A stretch of 64,000 nucleotides of DNA from Endomychus coccineus. Lineage: Eukaryota > Arthropoda > Insecta > Coleoptera > Endomychidae. A program made the position numbers and the translations under genes. Below are positions 1 to 11,889 of the stretch, one piece after another (position 1 is the first letter of the stretch; each line of letters starts with the position of its first letter). The notes beneath the pieces are model-generated. The model did not search any database, was not told the DNA's origin, and saw only the letters and a program-made list of their open reading frames with translations. The stretch lies in NCBI GenBank assembly GCA_958510875.1, contig OY294068.1, forward strand, positions 176,173,411 to 176,237,410, written 5' to 3'.

Positions 1-1162
1 GAGATACCGTCTATACATGTATTCCGTTTTCAGACTTATGATTATGATTTATGATTCTTAATTGGAAATTTATTGTCGATTAACCCAAACAAAAAATCAT
101 ACAGCTCCGGCTCTCCGATTACCAGTTCATACTACCAGATGTTTCACACATCTTTCCAGTTCCTCCCAATTACGTTTCGATAATAACTTCAAATCTTAGA
201 GGGAAGGAATAAGAACTCTGTATTTAATTAATGGTGCTATAGCTCTTTGATGTGCTTCACGTGTTTACCTCGTACAAAAACGAACATAAGAGTTACGTTG
301 ACATTCTGCATTTATTATCATTATATGTTGCACATGAAAGACTTTTCTTGGGAATTATATGCACAAGTTTCCCGTCTAATTGGCTTATTTATCTTAAGTT
401 TATTGGTATTTTCTCTCTCTCACTATATTTCCGTTTTGATCAGTAGATTTATTACTCGTAAAAATTCACGAGTTATTCAGCTACCATCCACATCATTCGA
501 TACGATTCATTTGGATTTCTTCTCCGCGATATACTTCAAATTGTATGCACAACAAAAAATTATGTCCGTTTCTTGGATGAAATAGCAATCAACTACGGTT
601 CTGTGGGGATGCCTGGAGTTGAGTTATGCTTCTGGTTATCTACCGCTCTGCGCTTATTGATCTACAACACTTTATTCTAAGTTTAATTGGTTGTTGTGCT
701 AGATTCGAGATATCTCGATAGTTTGAAGCTTACAAAGTTAGAATCGAATATTCAATGTGTTAACATTAGGAAAACTCAATTTTTGAAACCGTGAAGAGAA
801 GTAGTGATAATTGTTGTGATCAATTTTCTTATTGACTCTTCCTGTTCCTAAACACTTGACATATGGAGCGATGAGATATTAATATCGATAATTGCAATTT
901 ATTCCCCAATGACATTGCTTCGGATGTTCTGTTGTGGGTACAAAAACTCATGTGCCTCAATTTCTACTCGTTCAGTAACGTTACGATTGGTGGCGTCTCG
1001 TGCGACAATCCCAAGAGTGTGAAATGGCACTTCCCACACAAGTAATGTACAATATTTTTCCGACGACCACAGATTAATGCATAATTGCAAAAAAATTAAT
1101 ATATTCTCACTTTATTTTGAGAATTTGAGAATTTTACAAAGAAAAGTAATAATTGAACAAGA
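1..1162. other. AT-rich intergenic DNA, no gene seen
   Basis: Open frames here (for example 247-585 plus, 112 codons) have low-complexity, hydrophobic translations without a recognisable domain and overlap one another in several frames. I see no splice-consistent exon, RNA gene or repeat boundary. Confidence 0.5.
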
Positions 1163-2319
1163 TTACTGCTTAGAATTGTAGAAATTAAAAGTAATATTAT
1201 TATTATTACAATTAGTAAATTGTAATGGACTTTGCAATGAGGAGTTAGACAGATTTCTCTCTGTTATTTGTACACTATGTACAGTAGTGGACTCGAAGTC
1301 AGTTTCTCGAAGAGGCGGAGTTACGGCTTTCGAGGTACTGCTGATGGCACCCATAATTTTATTGGTAATATTTAACCTGTTAGTATCAGAATCGTCAATA
1401 TATTCTTCTGCGAGTTTGGACTATTTCCAACCCACATGTCTTTTCAGAGAAGTTAGATCTCCTCCTGCATCTACTAATATAGTAGCAGAAGAACGGCGAA
1501 ATTAGTGGCCTGTGAATTTTTCAGGATCCTTTAGATTTAAAAATTTAGCCACCACTCTAGGTATATTTCCAATTTTGTTAATGCCCACTACTTGCTTTGT
1601 GCATTTTTGGTCTCTATAATTAAGAAAAAAGCGTGTTTCGGTAGTTGGCGGTCTTAGATTAGCATATTTTTTATATATGCTATAAAATTTTCCAGTAATA
1701 GTGAACTTGCGACAGCATTTATTTTTTGTATTATCAATTTGAATGACAGCCGCAGTCCCCAAATCTTCAATGTTATTTATACATAACTGGGTAAGTTCTT
1801 GCTTGCGACATGCACCAGATATACCCATAACCAACACAACCTAAAAAAACATAATTAAATAAATGTATAGACTTTGTTTAAATACCGATGACTTACCTTT
1901 GTAAGTAAATGAATCTCATCGGAAGCTTTATTTATAAATTCACAAATTTTCTGTTGCGTCAAAATTTTAGCTTTTTATTTCTTATATCCGTCTTTTTTCC
2001 TTTTTGAAAATGCCTTAAGTTTACTATATTTGGAGATATCTACATTGTGGTGAATGGATAAAGTGGTACGCAACATAGAATAATTAGTCCATAATGTTGA
2101 GCATTGGAATCCATCGGAAAGTTCACCCATGTATGCAAGCAGAACGTTTTCAGAAAAGGAGCTTCTTATTTCCTTATTTCTTCGCCATGAAAGAAATTGA
2201 TCGCAAGCGTATTCGTACCTTCTTTTGGACTTTTCAGGCAGTAAATTTAGTGACGTTAATTTTGCCTCTTCAATTTCAGGTGGAGTACATTGATCATCAC
2301 TATTAATCTCTGCATCCAT
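1163..2319 (-). pseudogene. Crypton-type tyrosine recombinase, spliced, three in-frame stops
   Basis: This is a relic of a mobile DNA recombinase of the tyrosine-recombinase (Crypton-like) group, which cuts and joins DNA through a tyrosine nucleophile. Exon 1 (2319-1897) starts MDAEINSDDQ and encodes the N-terminal SAM-like core-binding domain. A 56-bp intron (1896-1841, GTAAGT donor, T-rich acceptor) joins in frame to exon 2 (1840-1163). The catalytic residues are visible in order: Arg in SGACRKQEL, the GH-x-FR pair (HxxR), the His of LKRHVGW, and the Tyr of AEEYIDDS. The C-terminus is Asn-rich (TNCNNNNITFNFYN), as is common in the family. Stops interrupt the frame at 1975-1977 (TAA), 1502-1504 (TAA, inside HxxR) and 1421-1423 (TAG). 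Otherwise the 367-codon frame is continuous, so decay is recent. Family assignment is from recognition of the motifs, not from a search. Confidence 0.85.
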
Positions 2320-3003
2320 GTGTTATGGAATTTTAGATACTATTTTCACGTTTTCGCAATATTAATTTCAAAGCAGACTCCAATTCCATTATGCAATACA
2401 TATAGCTATAGATACACATATCACTCTAGTGTGATATTTAACTTCGAAGTAACTAAATAGTGTGCTATTTGTCATTTTCGCATGTGGTCGTCGGAAAACT
2501 CAAATTATATTCAAATTGATTGATAAAAAGAAGCAAAAATTAACCTACTCAAGTAATACAGAAATCAGATCTGGTTGGCCTGCATAATCAGAGTAGATAT
2601 TTAAAATTAAATACACTAGAATCACAGACCATACTGTCGATTCTAGCACAAACCATACTAGAATCAGTAGAATTTTTCAAAGGTATAAAAATAACGACAG
2701 TAAAATTTTAAATGAAATCAGACTTGATTCACAGAATTCTTCTCAATTTCTTATTAACATAACATTCCCCGTAATCCACTTTACCTTCCATGTAAATCAC
2801 CACACTAAGATTTCCTAATTACCTGATTAATTGTACCATATCATCCCCTTTCAATTATTCAATACCAACATTTTTTTCCCCATATTCAAACTTATACCCC
2901 ACCTGTTACTTATCTTATTTTCACTATGAAAATCTTGAGATCTTTCATGTTTATTCATACATTAGTATCGTTTTCAAGATGATACGCTATTTGTCGGAAC
3001 TAT
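2320..3003. other. Intergenic, one short palindrome
   Basis: No coding region is evident. A short inverted repeat (ATATCAC and GTGATAT around TCTAGT) lies near 2418-2438, about 100 bp upstream of the recombinase start. It could be a leftover of the element's 5' region, but nothing proves it. Confidence 0.35.
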
Positions 3004-3636
3004 TAGTCCAGGCGATAAGCCGAGAAAAAGGCCATTATAAAAAAAAAATGTATAGTAAGCTAGAATTTCAATTTTTTTTTTGCAATTTGTTCCTAATACC
3101 CTATTGACCATTCAAGACTATCAAGACCGCGGGGGTCGACCTTTCTACCCCCCAAAACGGGGTTTCAACCCCTCAGAGGAGCATTCTTATAAAAACAATC
3201 CACAAGTTTAGAAAATTAATGAATTAAGAGCCGAAAATTACCCCTAATATGTTTTTTGGGTCGATGATCACGATTCCGCTGTTATTTTTCCCAAAAACAC
3301 TCTCTCTAGATGAAAAATTCGGGAAATTTGAGATTTTCCTGAGAAGGTTATGAATAATAAAGTATAATTTTGTAACAAAAATGACCCCTACTATGTTTTT
3401 TGGGTCGCTGATCACGATTCCGCTGTTAGTTTTCTCGGTAATTTTGTAAACTTTTGGATTGTTTTTATAAGAATGCTCCTCTGAGGGGTTGAAACCCCAT
3501 TTTGGGGGAGTAGAAAGGTCGACATCCGCGGTCTTGATAGTCATGAATGATCTATGAGGCATTAGGAACAAAATGCAAGAAATTTTTTTAAAATTCTAGC
3601 CTACCGTATTTTTTTTACGGTTCGTTGCCTCGACTT
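3004..3636. repeat. Foldback element I (GTCCAGGC family)
   Basis: The element starts GTCCAGGC beside TA at 3004-3005 and ends GCCTCGAC at 3634. The outer arms are inverted copies: the segment with the GGGGTCGACC block and the motif GAGGAGCATTCTTATAAAAA near 3110-3210 recurs in reverse complement near 3450-3560. Between the arms sit two copies of the conserved motif with core GGGTCGCTGATCACGA (3252-3278 with one change, and 3395-3422), both on the plus strand, about 143 bp apart. No transposase is encoded, so it is a non-autonomous element. The reading frame at 3224-3571 minus is a shadow of the repeat. Confidence 0.85.
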
Positions 3637-4502
3637 TATGCCACGTTAATGTTTCTTCAATGTAAGCGATAAAAAACCGAGTAAAAAGTGTTTTATTATA
3701 GCAATCCTGTTATCTTATGACTACCTTGAAACGCACCGAACAGGTACGAAGATTTTCGAATAGTGTAACAATTAGGGAGAAAGTCGGTTCGACACTAATT
3801 AGGGTTGAAGTTTCAACACCTACACATCAAGTCGATATAAACGCTTTCATGAATTTCGTGTCGCAGAGTAAATAAACAGGCCGGCTAATATTAGATCGTG
3901 GTATATTGATGTCGCTATACACTGACAGTTTCTCGTGCTTAGACGATATATTAATAAATTATTCAACCCGAACAATTACTTGGTTGTTCCTGCAATATTT
4001 TAATACAACGTCATTTACGTTCAAAGTTATGTTTTATTATCAGCGTTTCTGAGGCTGTTCGTTTTATAACCGGTTTTATAGCTGAAATCGGCAATAAATT
4101 AAGCTACAGTATATTGAGCATTAACAGTGACTATGGAAATGTTTGGATATTGTTTGTTTTGAATACAGATAGATATGACACCTGTTATTTGCTGCCCATC
4201 CAAATCGAAGGGAGAAATGGCAGCTAATATTAGAACGGAATTATATTGCAGATAATCCTCTGATACATTTCTCTTCCGATTTTTAATGAAAAATAAAAGT
4301 AATTATCCATGATTATGTGAAATTCCAGGATATTTAAGACAGATCATTTTCGTATTTTCCACACAAGATTATCAATGATTTATATTTTCAGACATTTCTA
4401 TTCACATGAATAGGGAACGTTAAAATGCAATGCCTTACAGATAGATCGATAGATAGATTTCTTAGTACTGGTGACAATTTACATTCGGATGTTCACGTCA
4501 TA
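3637..4502. other. Intergenic between two foldback elements
   Basis: No gene or recognisable repeat was seen. The stretch contains ordinary AT-rich sequence and only short, unconvincing open frames. Confidence 0.4.
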
Positions 4503-5373
4503 TAGTTCAGGCAATACACCGGGAAAAAGACCATAATAAAAAAAAAATATAGTAAGCTAGAATTTCAAATTTTTTTTGCATTTTGTTCCTACTACCCGAT
4601 AGATCATTCATGACTAACAAGACCGCGGGGGTCGTACTTTTTACCCCCTCAAAACGGGGTTTCCACCCTCAGAGGAACATTCTTATAAAAAAAATTCAAA
4701 AGTTTGAAAAAGTAATGAATCAAGAGCCGAAAATGACCCCTAATATGTTTTTTGGGTCGTTGATCACGATTCCGCAGTTGGTTTTCCCGAAATATTCCCT
4801 CCAGATGAGAAATTTGGAAAATTTAGATATAATATATAATTTATAATTTTGTTGCAAAAATGATCTCTAGTAGGTTTTTTGAGTCGCTGATGACTAGAGG
4901 TCATTTTTGCAACAAAATTGTACTTTATTATTCATAACCGTCTCAGGAAAATCTCAAGTTTCCCGAATTTTCCATCTGGAGAGAGTTTTTTGGGGAAAAT
5001 AACAGTGGAATCGTGATCAGCGACCCAAAAAACCTACTACAGGTAATTTTTGCAACAAAATCATAAATTATATATTACATATAAATTTCCCAAATTTCCC
5101 ATTTGGAGGGAGTTTTTCGAGAAAACTAACTGCTGAATAGTGATCCGCGACCCAAAAACATACTAGGGGTCATCTTCGGCTCTTAATTCATCAATTTTCT
5201 GAAATTTTGTTTTTATAAGAATTCTCCTCTGAGGGGTTCAAACCCGTTTTGGGGGGGGGGGGAGAATGGTCGACCCCATGAATGATCTTGGGGTATTAGG
5301 AACAAAATGCAAAAAAAAAATTTAATTCTAGCTTACTATATTTTTTTTATTTTCCGGTTTGTTGCCTGGACTA
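4503..5373. repeat. Foldback element II (GTCCAGGC family)
   Basis: It is bounded by TA (4503-4504) plus GTTCAGGC on the left and GCCTGGAC plus TA (5372-5373) on the right, consistent with a TA target duplication. The outer arms match element I. Internally the conserved motif occurs at 4748-4774 on the plus strand, as a truncated copy near 4874, and inverted near 5006-5032 and 5134-5158, so the motif array itself is palindromic here. Homopolymer runs (A, T and G) mark the arm bases. It is non-coding and the frame 4583-4846 is a shadow. Confidence 0.85.
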
Positions 5374-5639
5374 ATGAGTTCGATGTTACGTATGGCATGT
5401 TTAGATTTTGATTCACAGACAGTAGTAGTTTCTGAATTCAAACAATTCAAAATGGAGTAACACATATTTAAATATTGACAGAAGGACAGATATTCAAAGC
5501 AGCAGTATATGGTAGTACCTACTTTAACAATTATTATGTTCATAAAAGTATTGAATATTTAAAAAACAAGTAGTGTGCAAATTAAAAATAGCATAATAAT
5601 ACGTCAACATTCACAAGTTTTATCATTATTGGTGTTTGG

Positions 5640-6860
5640 TCATTGAGAAATTCATTTAGCGAGTAGTAGCCGTTACTGGCTAATAAGAGATTAATTTTTT
5701 TGCTAAATGAGAGTTCATCTCATTGTTGAAGATTCCTTGGTAATTTGTTAAATAAGATTTTATCAACACAAATAGGAGATTTTTCAAATTTAGTAGTGGA
5801 ATACCTGTCAATAAGTAGAGATTTCTTATTTCTTGTTCCATAGCTATGGATATTGCCATTAGTTAAATGTTTGTCTACATTGCTTTTGATTTAATTTAGT
5901 AATTAAAAAATGTAAATACATGGAAATGTTAGTGATTTGTTTCTTTGAATCTATGCCTCACAGATTCCCGAAGATGAAGTTTGAATATCAATAATGGATA
6001 TTGCCATTACTTAAATGTTTGTCAACATTGCTTTTAATGAAATTTGATAGTTTAAAAATATAAATAGATGGAAATGTTAGTAATTTGTTTTCTTGAATCT
6101 ATGCCTCGCAGATTCCCGAGGAAGAAGTTTGAAAATCAGGCTGATAATTCTGTTTTGAATTATTATAAAGACGCGAGTACAACTAACAGTACCCCCCATA
6201 AGATAACATTGCATTGCAAGTGGCTGTAAACCCAGGAATAATATATTCCTATTAAATCATCCCTGTGGAATGTAGTTAACAATTGTATGAGTGCAAAGTG
6301 AGCTTTGTTCTTTTTTTTTCACAAACTAAGTCAATTTTTAGTTTCTAGTTTAATTTATCATCAATAATAATTTGTAAGAACTTTGTTTCGGATGAGGCTT
6401 TGATAGTCGTGCCATCCAGCATGAACTGCATTCTCGATTGTTTTTTGGAACTGAGAATAACAGTTTTGTTTAAGTTCAAAATAAGGTTGTTGCTATTGCA
6501 TCATTTTTTGAAGCTAATTGCTATTGGAGACACTGCAGCCGATAGCTTCGTATTGTCTACTGCGTCTATCGCTACCGCCGAGTCATCCACAAAGGAGACA
6601 AGTTTTCCCTTCAGTATAAATTTTGGTAAGTCGTTTACATAGAGTAGGAAAATTAACGGTCAAATCAGCAAACTCTGCGAGACTTTTGTACTTGTTTCGT
6701 ATTCAGAAGACCACTCATTATCTTCTCTGACGTGCAATTTTCTTGAAGCAACATATACATAGGATAAACTGGATGCAGCTGTTGCGTAAGGTTCTAAGAA
6801 TATTTGGAGAAGCAATCCTCGAACCCAATAACTCACATATTCAGGAAAAAGGATATATGA
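5640..6860 (-). pseudogene. Non-LTR retrotransposon reverse transcriptase, 3' part, decayed
   Basis: Reading the minus strand gives a decayed reverse transcriptase of a Jockey/CR1-like non-LTR element. A GVPQG-type block survives as KVSQSLLI near 6680. It is followed by LLYVNDLPKF and FVDDSAVAIDA (the catalytic FADD box, here FVDD) at about 6540-6650, then LILNLNKTVIL and LDGTTIKASSETKFL at 6380-6480. The frame ends in residues like YYSLNEFLNDQTP near 5640-5680, a typical C-terminus of this group. Several stops and shifts interrupt it. The open frame 6400-6642 on the plus strand is antisense to this domain. The 5' half, including the endonuclease, is absent. Confidence 0.75.
5846..6138. repeat. 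Tandem duplication of about 148 bp
   Basis: Two adjacent copies (about 5846-5990 and 5994-6138) begin ATGGATATTGCCATTA and end with the block CGCAGATTCCCGAGGA or close to it. They differ by scattered substitutions and small indels, so the duplication is not very recent. It lies inside the C-terminal and 3' portion of the decayed non-LTR element and would by itself disrupt that frame. Confidence 0.8.
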
Positions 6861-7151
6861 TCATTATTCTAGAATCGATGGAAATTCTAGTTCACCACTT
6901 GTCAACAATTTTGTAAATAACCTCCCACCCAAACCAAACATCCCTCAATTTGTATCACTGAGCAGTATTCAGTTTTTTATATTTAAGGACTTAATTTTAC
7001 ATATGTAGCATGAGCATTAGTTAATAACTTCTAAACTTTGAAAACAACTTAGTATGTTGAAAGAAATATTTGTTAGCATTACTTAAAAGTTATGGTGTAA
7101 TTTCGAGTCTTATTTCTCCAATTTTAGAGAGTTTAAATATTGTAACCAAAT

Positions 7152-7302
7152 TTCTTCAGACTGAGGTACAATATTTCTTTTAGCTTGGCCCATATAGAAT
7201 TTTGAACACGAATCACAATAGATTTTGTAAATACCAGATTTGTTGAAGTCGGAAACTTTATCAAAGGGGATGCCTAAACGATTTTTTAGCTTGTTCTCAC
7301 AT
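7152..7302 (-). pseudogene. Penelope-like element fragment, GIY-YIG region
   Basis: Minus-strand translation gives a run containing FDKVSDFNKSGIYKIYC followed by DSCSKFYMGQAKRNI. The GIYKI...C..C..FY.GQ pattern is the start of the GIY-YIG endonuclease domain that ends Penelope-like retroelement proteins. Only about 50 residues are preserved. The fragment is homologous to the better preserved pair at 10926-11880. Confidence 0.7.
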
Positions 7303-8546
7303 CTTTAAGAGTTGTATGCAAATCCAGAGAACAAATTTTGAAATTTATTACTGAAGGATGACAAGTGAATTCAAAATATTGTAATCTATTTTCGAAAACT
7401 AAAGCTACACCAAAGAGTAGGTACCTATATATTATTGTACATTAAAAGAAATTGACTTTCTGAGGATCATGAATATTGGAGAATATTTCTGTGACATCCA
7501 GTGAAGAGGAGAAAGCTTTTGATGGAAGAAGAGAGACATTTTGATGACTTGATAAATTCGTTCCGGAGAAAATTTCATGGCTCATGCATATAAACTGTAG
7601 GTAAATGAAAAATATTTAATTAGATTTGAAATCTTTCCGCAGTATTCTGCATAAATATTAATTCATCCTAAGTATAATACCACAAAAGGGAAGAATACGT
7701 TTGAAATTCGTATCTTCATTTATTAAAACAAAATGCATTAAATTTTTAACTTACAAAAGCGAAGGAAATTGGTTTGAGAGTAAATCTTCATTATGTACAT
7801 TGCAAGTGGATTAAAAGTGGTGGAATTTTTATTCCATGAAGGGGTGAGGGTAATTGATTTAACGAGCTAATTAAGACGTATATTTGAAAACTGCTGGTTT
7901 GTTTCTCTCTTGGCCGAGATAAGATAAGAGGGATGTCCGGAGGGTAGGCTCCACTTCCGCAAAGGTCGATCCGGTCGAAACAATAATGCCGCCGAGTGCG
8001 GATTATACGTGTTAAGGTTTTACCTTACCCTTTGTTTGGAATCAACTCTCAACTTCTAGGATCTAAATGATCGCCGTAGCCGATATTTATCTATTAGATG
8101 GCGCCTCAGGTCTCGAACCACAGAGACGGAATTACAGGCGGTGTTATAGCGCTCGCTAAATTGGAGGATCTGGGTCTATTTTAATTTACTCGCACCAAAC
8201 GCAACGACTCTTATTTTAGTATATGGCCTTCTCCTTTTATTACTCCATGAATGTTATTGCGCGCGATGACCTACTTCGAAGCGGTATTGTTGGGGTTCTA
8301 GATATTAGTTGCATCAACAAATAGTTCAATTTATTGAAAGCACCAATCCTGAATCATAGTCTGTAGAGATTAATAGTTACGGAAACTAATTGGTTCATTA
8401 ATAACAGTATTTGATAGTATCTGCAGATTGATTCCTTTAGGCATTTACCAGCATCAGAAAGCAGTTTGACAGATTACTGAGTTTCTTTCCCAGCTCATCA
8501 TATGATTATCGTCTCTTTTCATCATGAATAACATATCTTTGAAGGA
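7303..8546. other. Intergenic, no gene seen
   Basis: Mixed AT-rich sequence with one slightly GC-richer patch at about 7900-8300. I found no splice-consistent coding exon and no recognisable repeat end. Confidence 0.4.
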
Positions 8547-9020
8547 ATGGAACTGCTGCTGAATCTTTTGATTCGGAGCCTGACCTGTAGGACACGTGAG
8601 GCTTATATTCATCATATAAATGCGAAATTGAAGGGATTATCAAAGGACAATCAAGTATCACAGTTTTGGGTCCCATGCCATTCTGGCATTAGGGCGACGA
8701 AGTGGCAGACCGGCCAGTCGTTACAGTTACAGAACCCCTAGTATACATAACTCACTCCCATGTGAAAGAGTGTATTCACAAATGGATACAGAGCGAACCT
8801 TGCAAACGCTTGATCGATGTGAAAGGACATTAGCAGGCGATAGCTCTGCTAGGACAAAGACGCACCGAAGCCGTAAAATATTGTAGGCAGGAGATTGGGC
8901 TACTCTTATGCCAGACATGGAGGCTTCAGATACTATCGAGCTAAAATAGGCCACAAATTGAGAAGGAGAGGAAAACCCTTGCCCATATCCTGATGGACTG
9001 CGAGGCTCTAACATGCCTCA
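8547..9020 (+). pseudogene. Non-LTR retrotransposon RNase H and zinc-knuckle tail, decayed
   Basis: The translation contains NQVSQFWVPCHSGIRA, the WVPGHSG block of an RNase H domain. About 290 bp downstream, in another frame, is EKERKTLAHILMDCEALTC, the conserved tail after RNase H in many insect non-LTR elements (I/R1/LOA-type organisation). The glycine of VPGHSG is changed to Cys, and stops and shifts separate the parts. The reverse transcriptase and everything upstream are missing, which is the usual 5' truncation. Confidence 0.75.
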
Positions 9021-10925
9021 GGTGCAACTGTTTTGGAGCACTTGGTTCAAAATCTGTTTATTGACCAGTTTCCAGAAATAAATAAGATCGGTGGTAACAA
9101 AAAGAAGCACTTGATATCGATGTTTTTTTTATTATAAGACATGAAACACCAAGAGTCTTGGGCGAATTCGATTGAATAAAATACTGGCATTTGACCCGTT
9201 TCCCAGGATTGCTTTTTAATTTTCTTCAATTATTGTCACATATTAGATTTTTTCGAGTTGTTTCTGTGGTAGTATATTCAGGCGTAATTAGAAGAATGAG
9301 CTACACTTTTATTTGTGAATAAAACGATTGTTATTTTGGTATATTGAAGTGTTTTCTACAAAACAATATTGGCACAAAGTCCTTTTGTTACTTCTACTCC
9401 TCAATTGAATATTTTTGATGCTAAAAATTACGAAAAATCTATGACGTGGATTATTGAGTAGTTCTAACAACTCCCTTACACGATTTGGAGAGGAATAATG
9501 AGAATAATTTTAGACGGAAAATCTATTAAAAGCAATGCATTTTTCGAAACCAAAAGCCTTTATCCTAGTTGGCGTTCTTTATACGGTGGCTTCACATCCT
9601 CTCATGAAACTGGATCAGGAACTCGAGTGTTCCTTGTTTCCGAAATAAGAATAATACAAGTAACTAACTCAATCAAACAATGCTGAAATTAATCAACTGG
9701 GAATTCAATTTTACCTCTCCTTCGAAGTTTATAACAGCCTACTGACATCTTAAGCAATATTAATACTCACTGCATTCTAGGAAAATTACAGATTGGATAT
9801 TGGAAAAGTTCCCCAAATCGGATATACATCATTTAGTAGACACCATATGGGAGAAACTGCTTACGTATTACATTGACCTTTACGATCCAGCCTTTTCTAT
9901 GAAATATACAAATATACAATTTTATAAATTCGTATTTAGCTCTGTGATGGATGCATTGGTGTCTAAAAAGACTAATATGGCTACGGCATTTGTAGTTTTG
10001 GAGGAAATACTCTCATCGGGCCACTGAAAAGTAGAATATGTACCAGCAATCATATTTAGGAGATCATTATTTATACATATCACAAAGAAGCGGATATGAA
10101 ATAGTGAAATAAATTTTACAGAAGATAGATGATTATGCAGAAATCTATACTCGCAGGATAATTTCTCAATTCTCAGGTATTTCTATCAAAGAATCAGGAT
10201 ATATGATCGAATGAGTTGTTGAAGCAATTGAACATGGTGTGGTGTTCAGGTCCTTAGTATAGTTTGGCAGAGATCGCCATGTGGTACTCAGGTTCTCAGG
10301 GTCCGTAGATATGGGTAGTATAGGAATCAGTGATTGGTTATGGTTTATTGTAACACTTATGCATATAGATAACTGTACTATTTACAATCGTAGATTAACG
10401 TAGAATATTAATTACATGTATATTACATTATATCGTCATAATCCCCATTCATACTTCTCTATACTAACTTATACTAATGCCCTTTGTTCTCTGCATAGAA
10501 ATCATCAAGTTGGACCCTTGCCCTCTCACGAAGCTCTAAACATTCTTAGAATGTTGACATTGACTGCTCACCTTGCTGACCTAATGTTTATATTGCATAT
10601 TTGAGAGCATAATTGTATTCACTATACCCATAGCGTACCCAGGTCACGGTATCGATTCCTTCAAGAAAGTAGATCAATTTATTGAATTAAGTAAATTAAT
10701 GGAATCTAATAAAATAATTTCTATTACTTCATTACAATGGTAGTTCTTCTACAGTCCTCACAGAAAAACGTTGAACATACATAAATAGTTGATGTAGGAC
10801 GAGCTAAGTAAGCATACAATTTCAATAAAAATCAATCATGGCTTCAGAGATTTGTATTCACGGAAATATAGATCTTAAATCTTCGCAAGGTATAATAAAC
10901 TATAAAAGTGTTAACACTGTGGACC
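9021..10925. other. Intergenic with two unassigned small open frames
   Basis: Frames at 9498-9686 (62 codons) and 9800-10027 (75 codons, ending AFVVLEEILSSGH) on the plus strand have balanced amino-acid composition, but I recognise no family and see no convincing splice partners. They may be chance. The rest shows no repeat or RNA gene. Confidence 0.3.
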
Positions 10926-11400
10926 TCTGCATATACTGTTAAAGTACTGAGGACCTTTCAGCTACCGAGTAGCCATCATCAGAGTGAACTAAATTAGAAA
11001 TGGAGTACTATTTGGCGCTAACAATATGAACAAGAGGTTACCACCAGCTGGAGATAAATCTGAATCATTAAATTGCTCTTTTGCTTATACATTTCCATCC
11101 CTACTAAATTACTCACATATTTGCCATACTGTGTCTTGAAAGTGTTAAACTTTCTTTAGAAATGGTATGACTTATTAAAACTTGTTCTGTTAACGCTAAT
11201 TTATCACCATTATTTTTCTTTGCATGAGCAAAATGTTCTTCATACTGATATAGAATATTTCTTCTAGTTTGGCCCAAAAGCATTTTGAACATGAATCACA
11301 TTCACAATCGATTTTGTAAATCCCGGATTTGTCAAAGTCGGAAACTTTATCAAAGGTATTGCCTAAACGTTGCTTCAGTAATTGATAAATTCCAAAATTC
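10926..11400 (-). pseudogene. Penelope-like element 3' end with GIY-YIG domain (minus copy)
   Basis: On the minus strand the translation runs RLGNTFDKVSDFDKSGIYKI and then a Cys cluster (DCECDSCSKC). Further pieces follow in shifted frames that match the remainder of a GIY-YIG nuclease (EEHFAHAKKNNGDKLALTEQ). This nuclease nicks DNA to prime reverse transcription in Penelope-like elements. The 3' untranslated part reaches 10926 and contains a hammerhead-ribozyme-like sequence. The copy faces away from a second plus-strand copy starting near 11475, so the two are head to head. Confidence 0.75.
10938..10990 (-). ncRNA. Hammerhead ribozyme candidate in Penelope-like element
   Basis: Reading the minus strand, the core CTGATGA is followed by a 6-bp stem II (GGCTAC with GTAGCT, outermost pair a wobble, 3-nt loop TCG) and then GAAA. 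A very short stem III follows, with CTC as the NUH cleavage triplet. Stem I is ACT/AGT plus GTT/AAC across an internal loop. All core positions are present. Hammerhead motifs are established components of Penelope-like elements, which supports the call. Activity is inferred, not shown. Confidence 0.65.
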
Positions 11401-11474
11401 CATAATTTGTTTTCTAAATTTGCTATACAACCTGCTTATAGATATGCAAGAACAAGTTGAAATACGTATTTCGC

Positions 11475-11880
11475 AACACATTTGATAAAGTTTCCAAATT
11501 CGACAAATCCGGGATTTACAAAATAGTATCACGCGTGCAAAATGCTATGTGGGCCAAACTAGCAGGAATATTCCTATTCGGTATGGTAAAGACCATTTTG
11601 ACCATATGAAGAAAAATAATTGCCAAAAATCAGCGTTATCCAAACATTTCAAATACAGGTTACATCATTACTAGAGAAAGATGGAAATGTAGAAGGGAAA
11701 ACTCAATTTATCAAACTCAAATTTAACTCCAGCTAAGGGTAACCCCATGTTTGCATTATTAACCCCAATTGGTGTAAACAGGCATTTTGATTCCTAATTT
11801 AATTTACTCCGATGATGACTACCTGGTCGCTGAAGGGTTCTCAGAACTTTAACAGTATTTTCAGTGGAGAAGGGCGATTG
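11475..11880 (+). pseudogene. Penelope-like element 3' end (plus copy of inverted pair)
   Basis: The plus-strand copy reads NTFDKVSKFDKSGIYKI and then diverges. Its 3' part mirrors the minus copy, ending with ATGATGACTACCTGGTCGCT near 11812-11831. With the minus copy at 10926-11400 it forms an inverted pair separated by about 75 bp. Such inverted partial copies are typical of Penelope-like insertions. The coding part is more decayed than in the minus copy. Confidence 0.7.
11798..11853 (+). ncRNA. Degenerate hammerhead-like sequence
   Basis: This is the counterpart of the candidate at 10938-10990. The core reads CCGATGA instead of CTGATGA, stem II is weakened, and the GAAA box reads GAAG. By comparison it is a dead copy. 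Confidence 0.5.
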
Positions 11881-11889
11881 TTTCTTATT

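Noticed and set aside
247..585. 112-codon open frame near the left edge
   Set aside because: Hydrophobic, low-complexity translation, overlapped by another frame, with no domain or splice signals.
3224..3571. Open frames over the foldback arms (also 4583-4846, 25433-25771, 26089-26400, 26513-26710)
   Set aside because: They are translations of repeat arms and appear on both strands of palindromic DNA; no conserved protein results.
5850..6140. CRISPR-like or satellite array
   Set aside because: Only two copies with no spacer structure; it is a simple tandem duplication in a retroelement.
6400..6642. Plus-strand gene at 6400
   Set aside because: It is the antisense of a reverse-transcriptase FVDD region on the minus strand.
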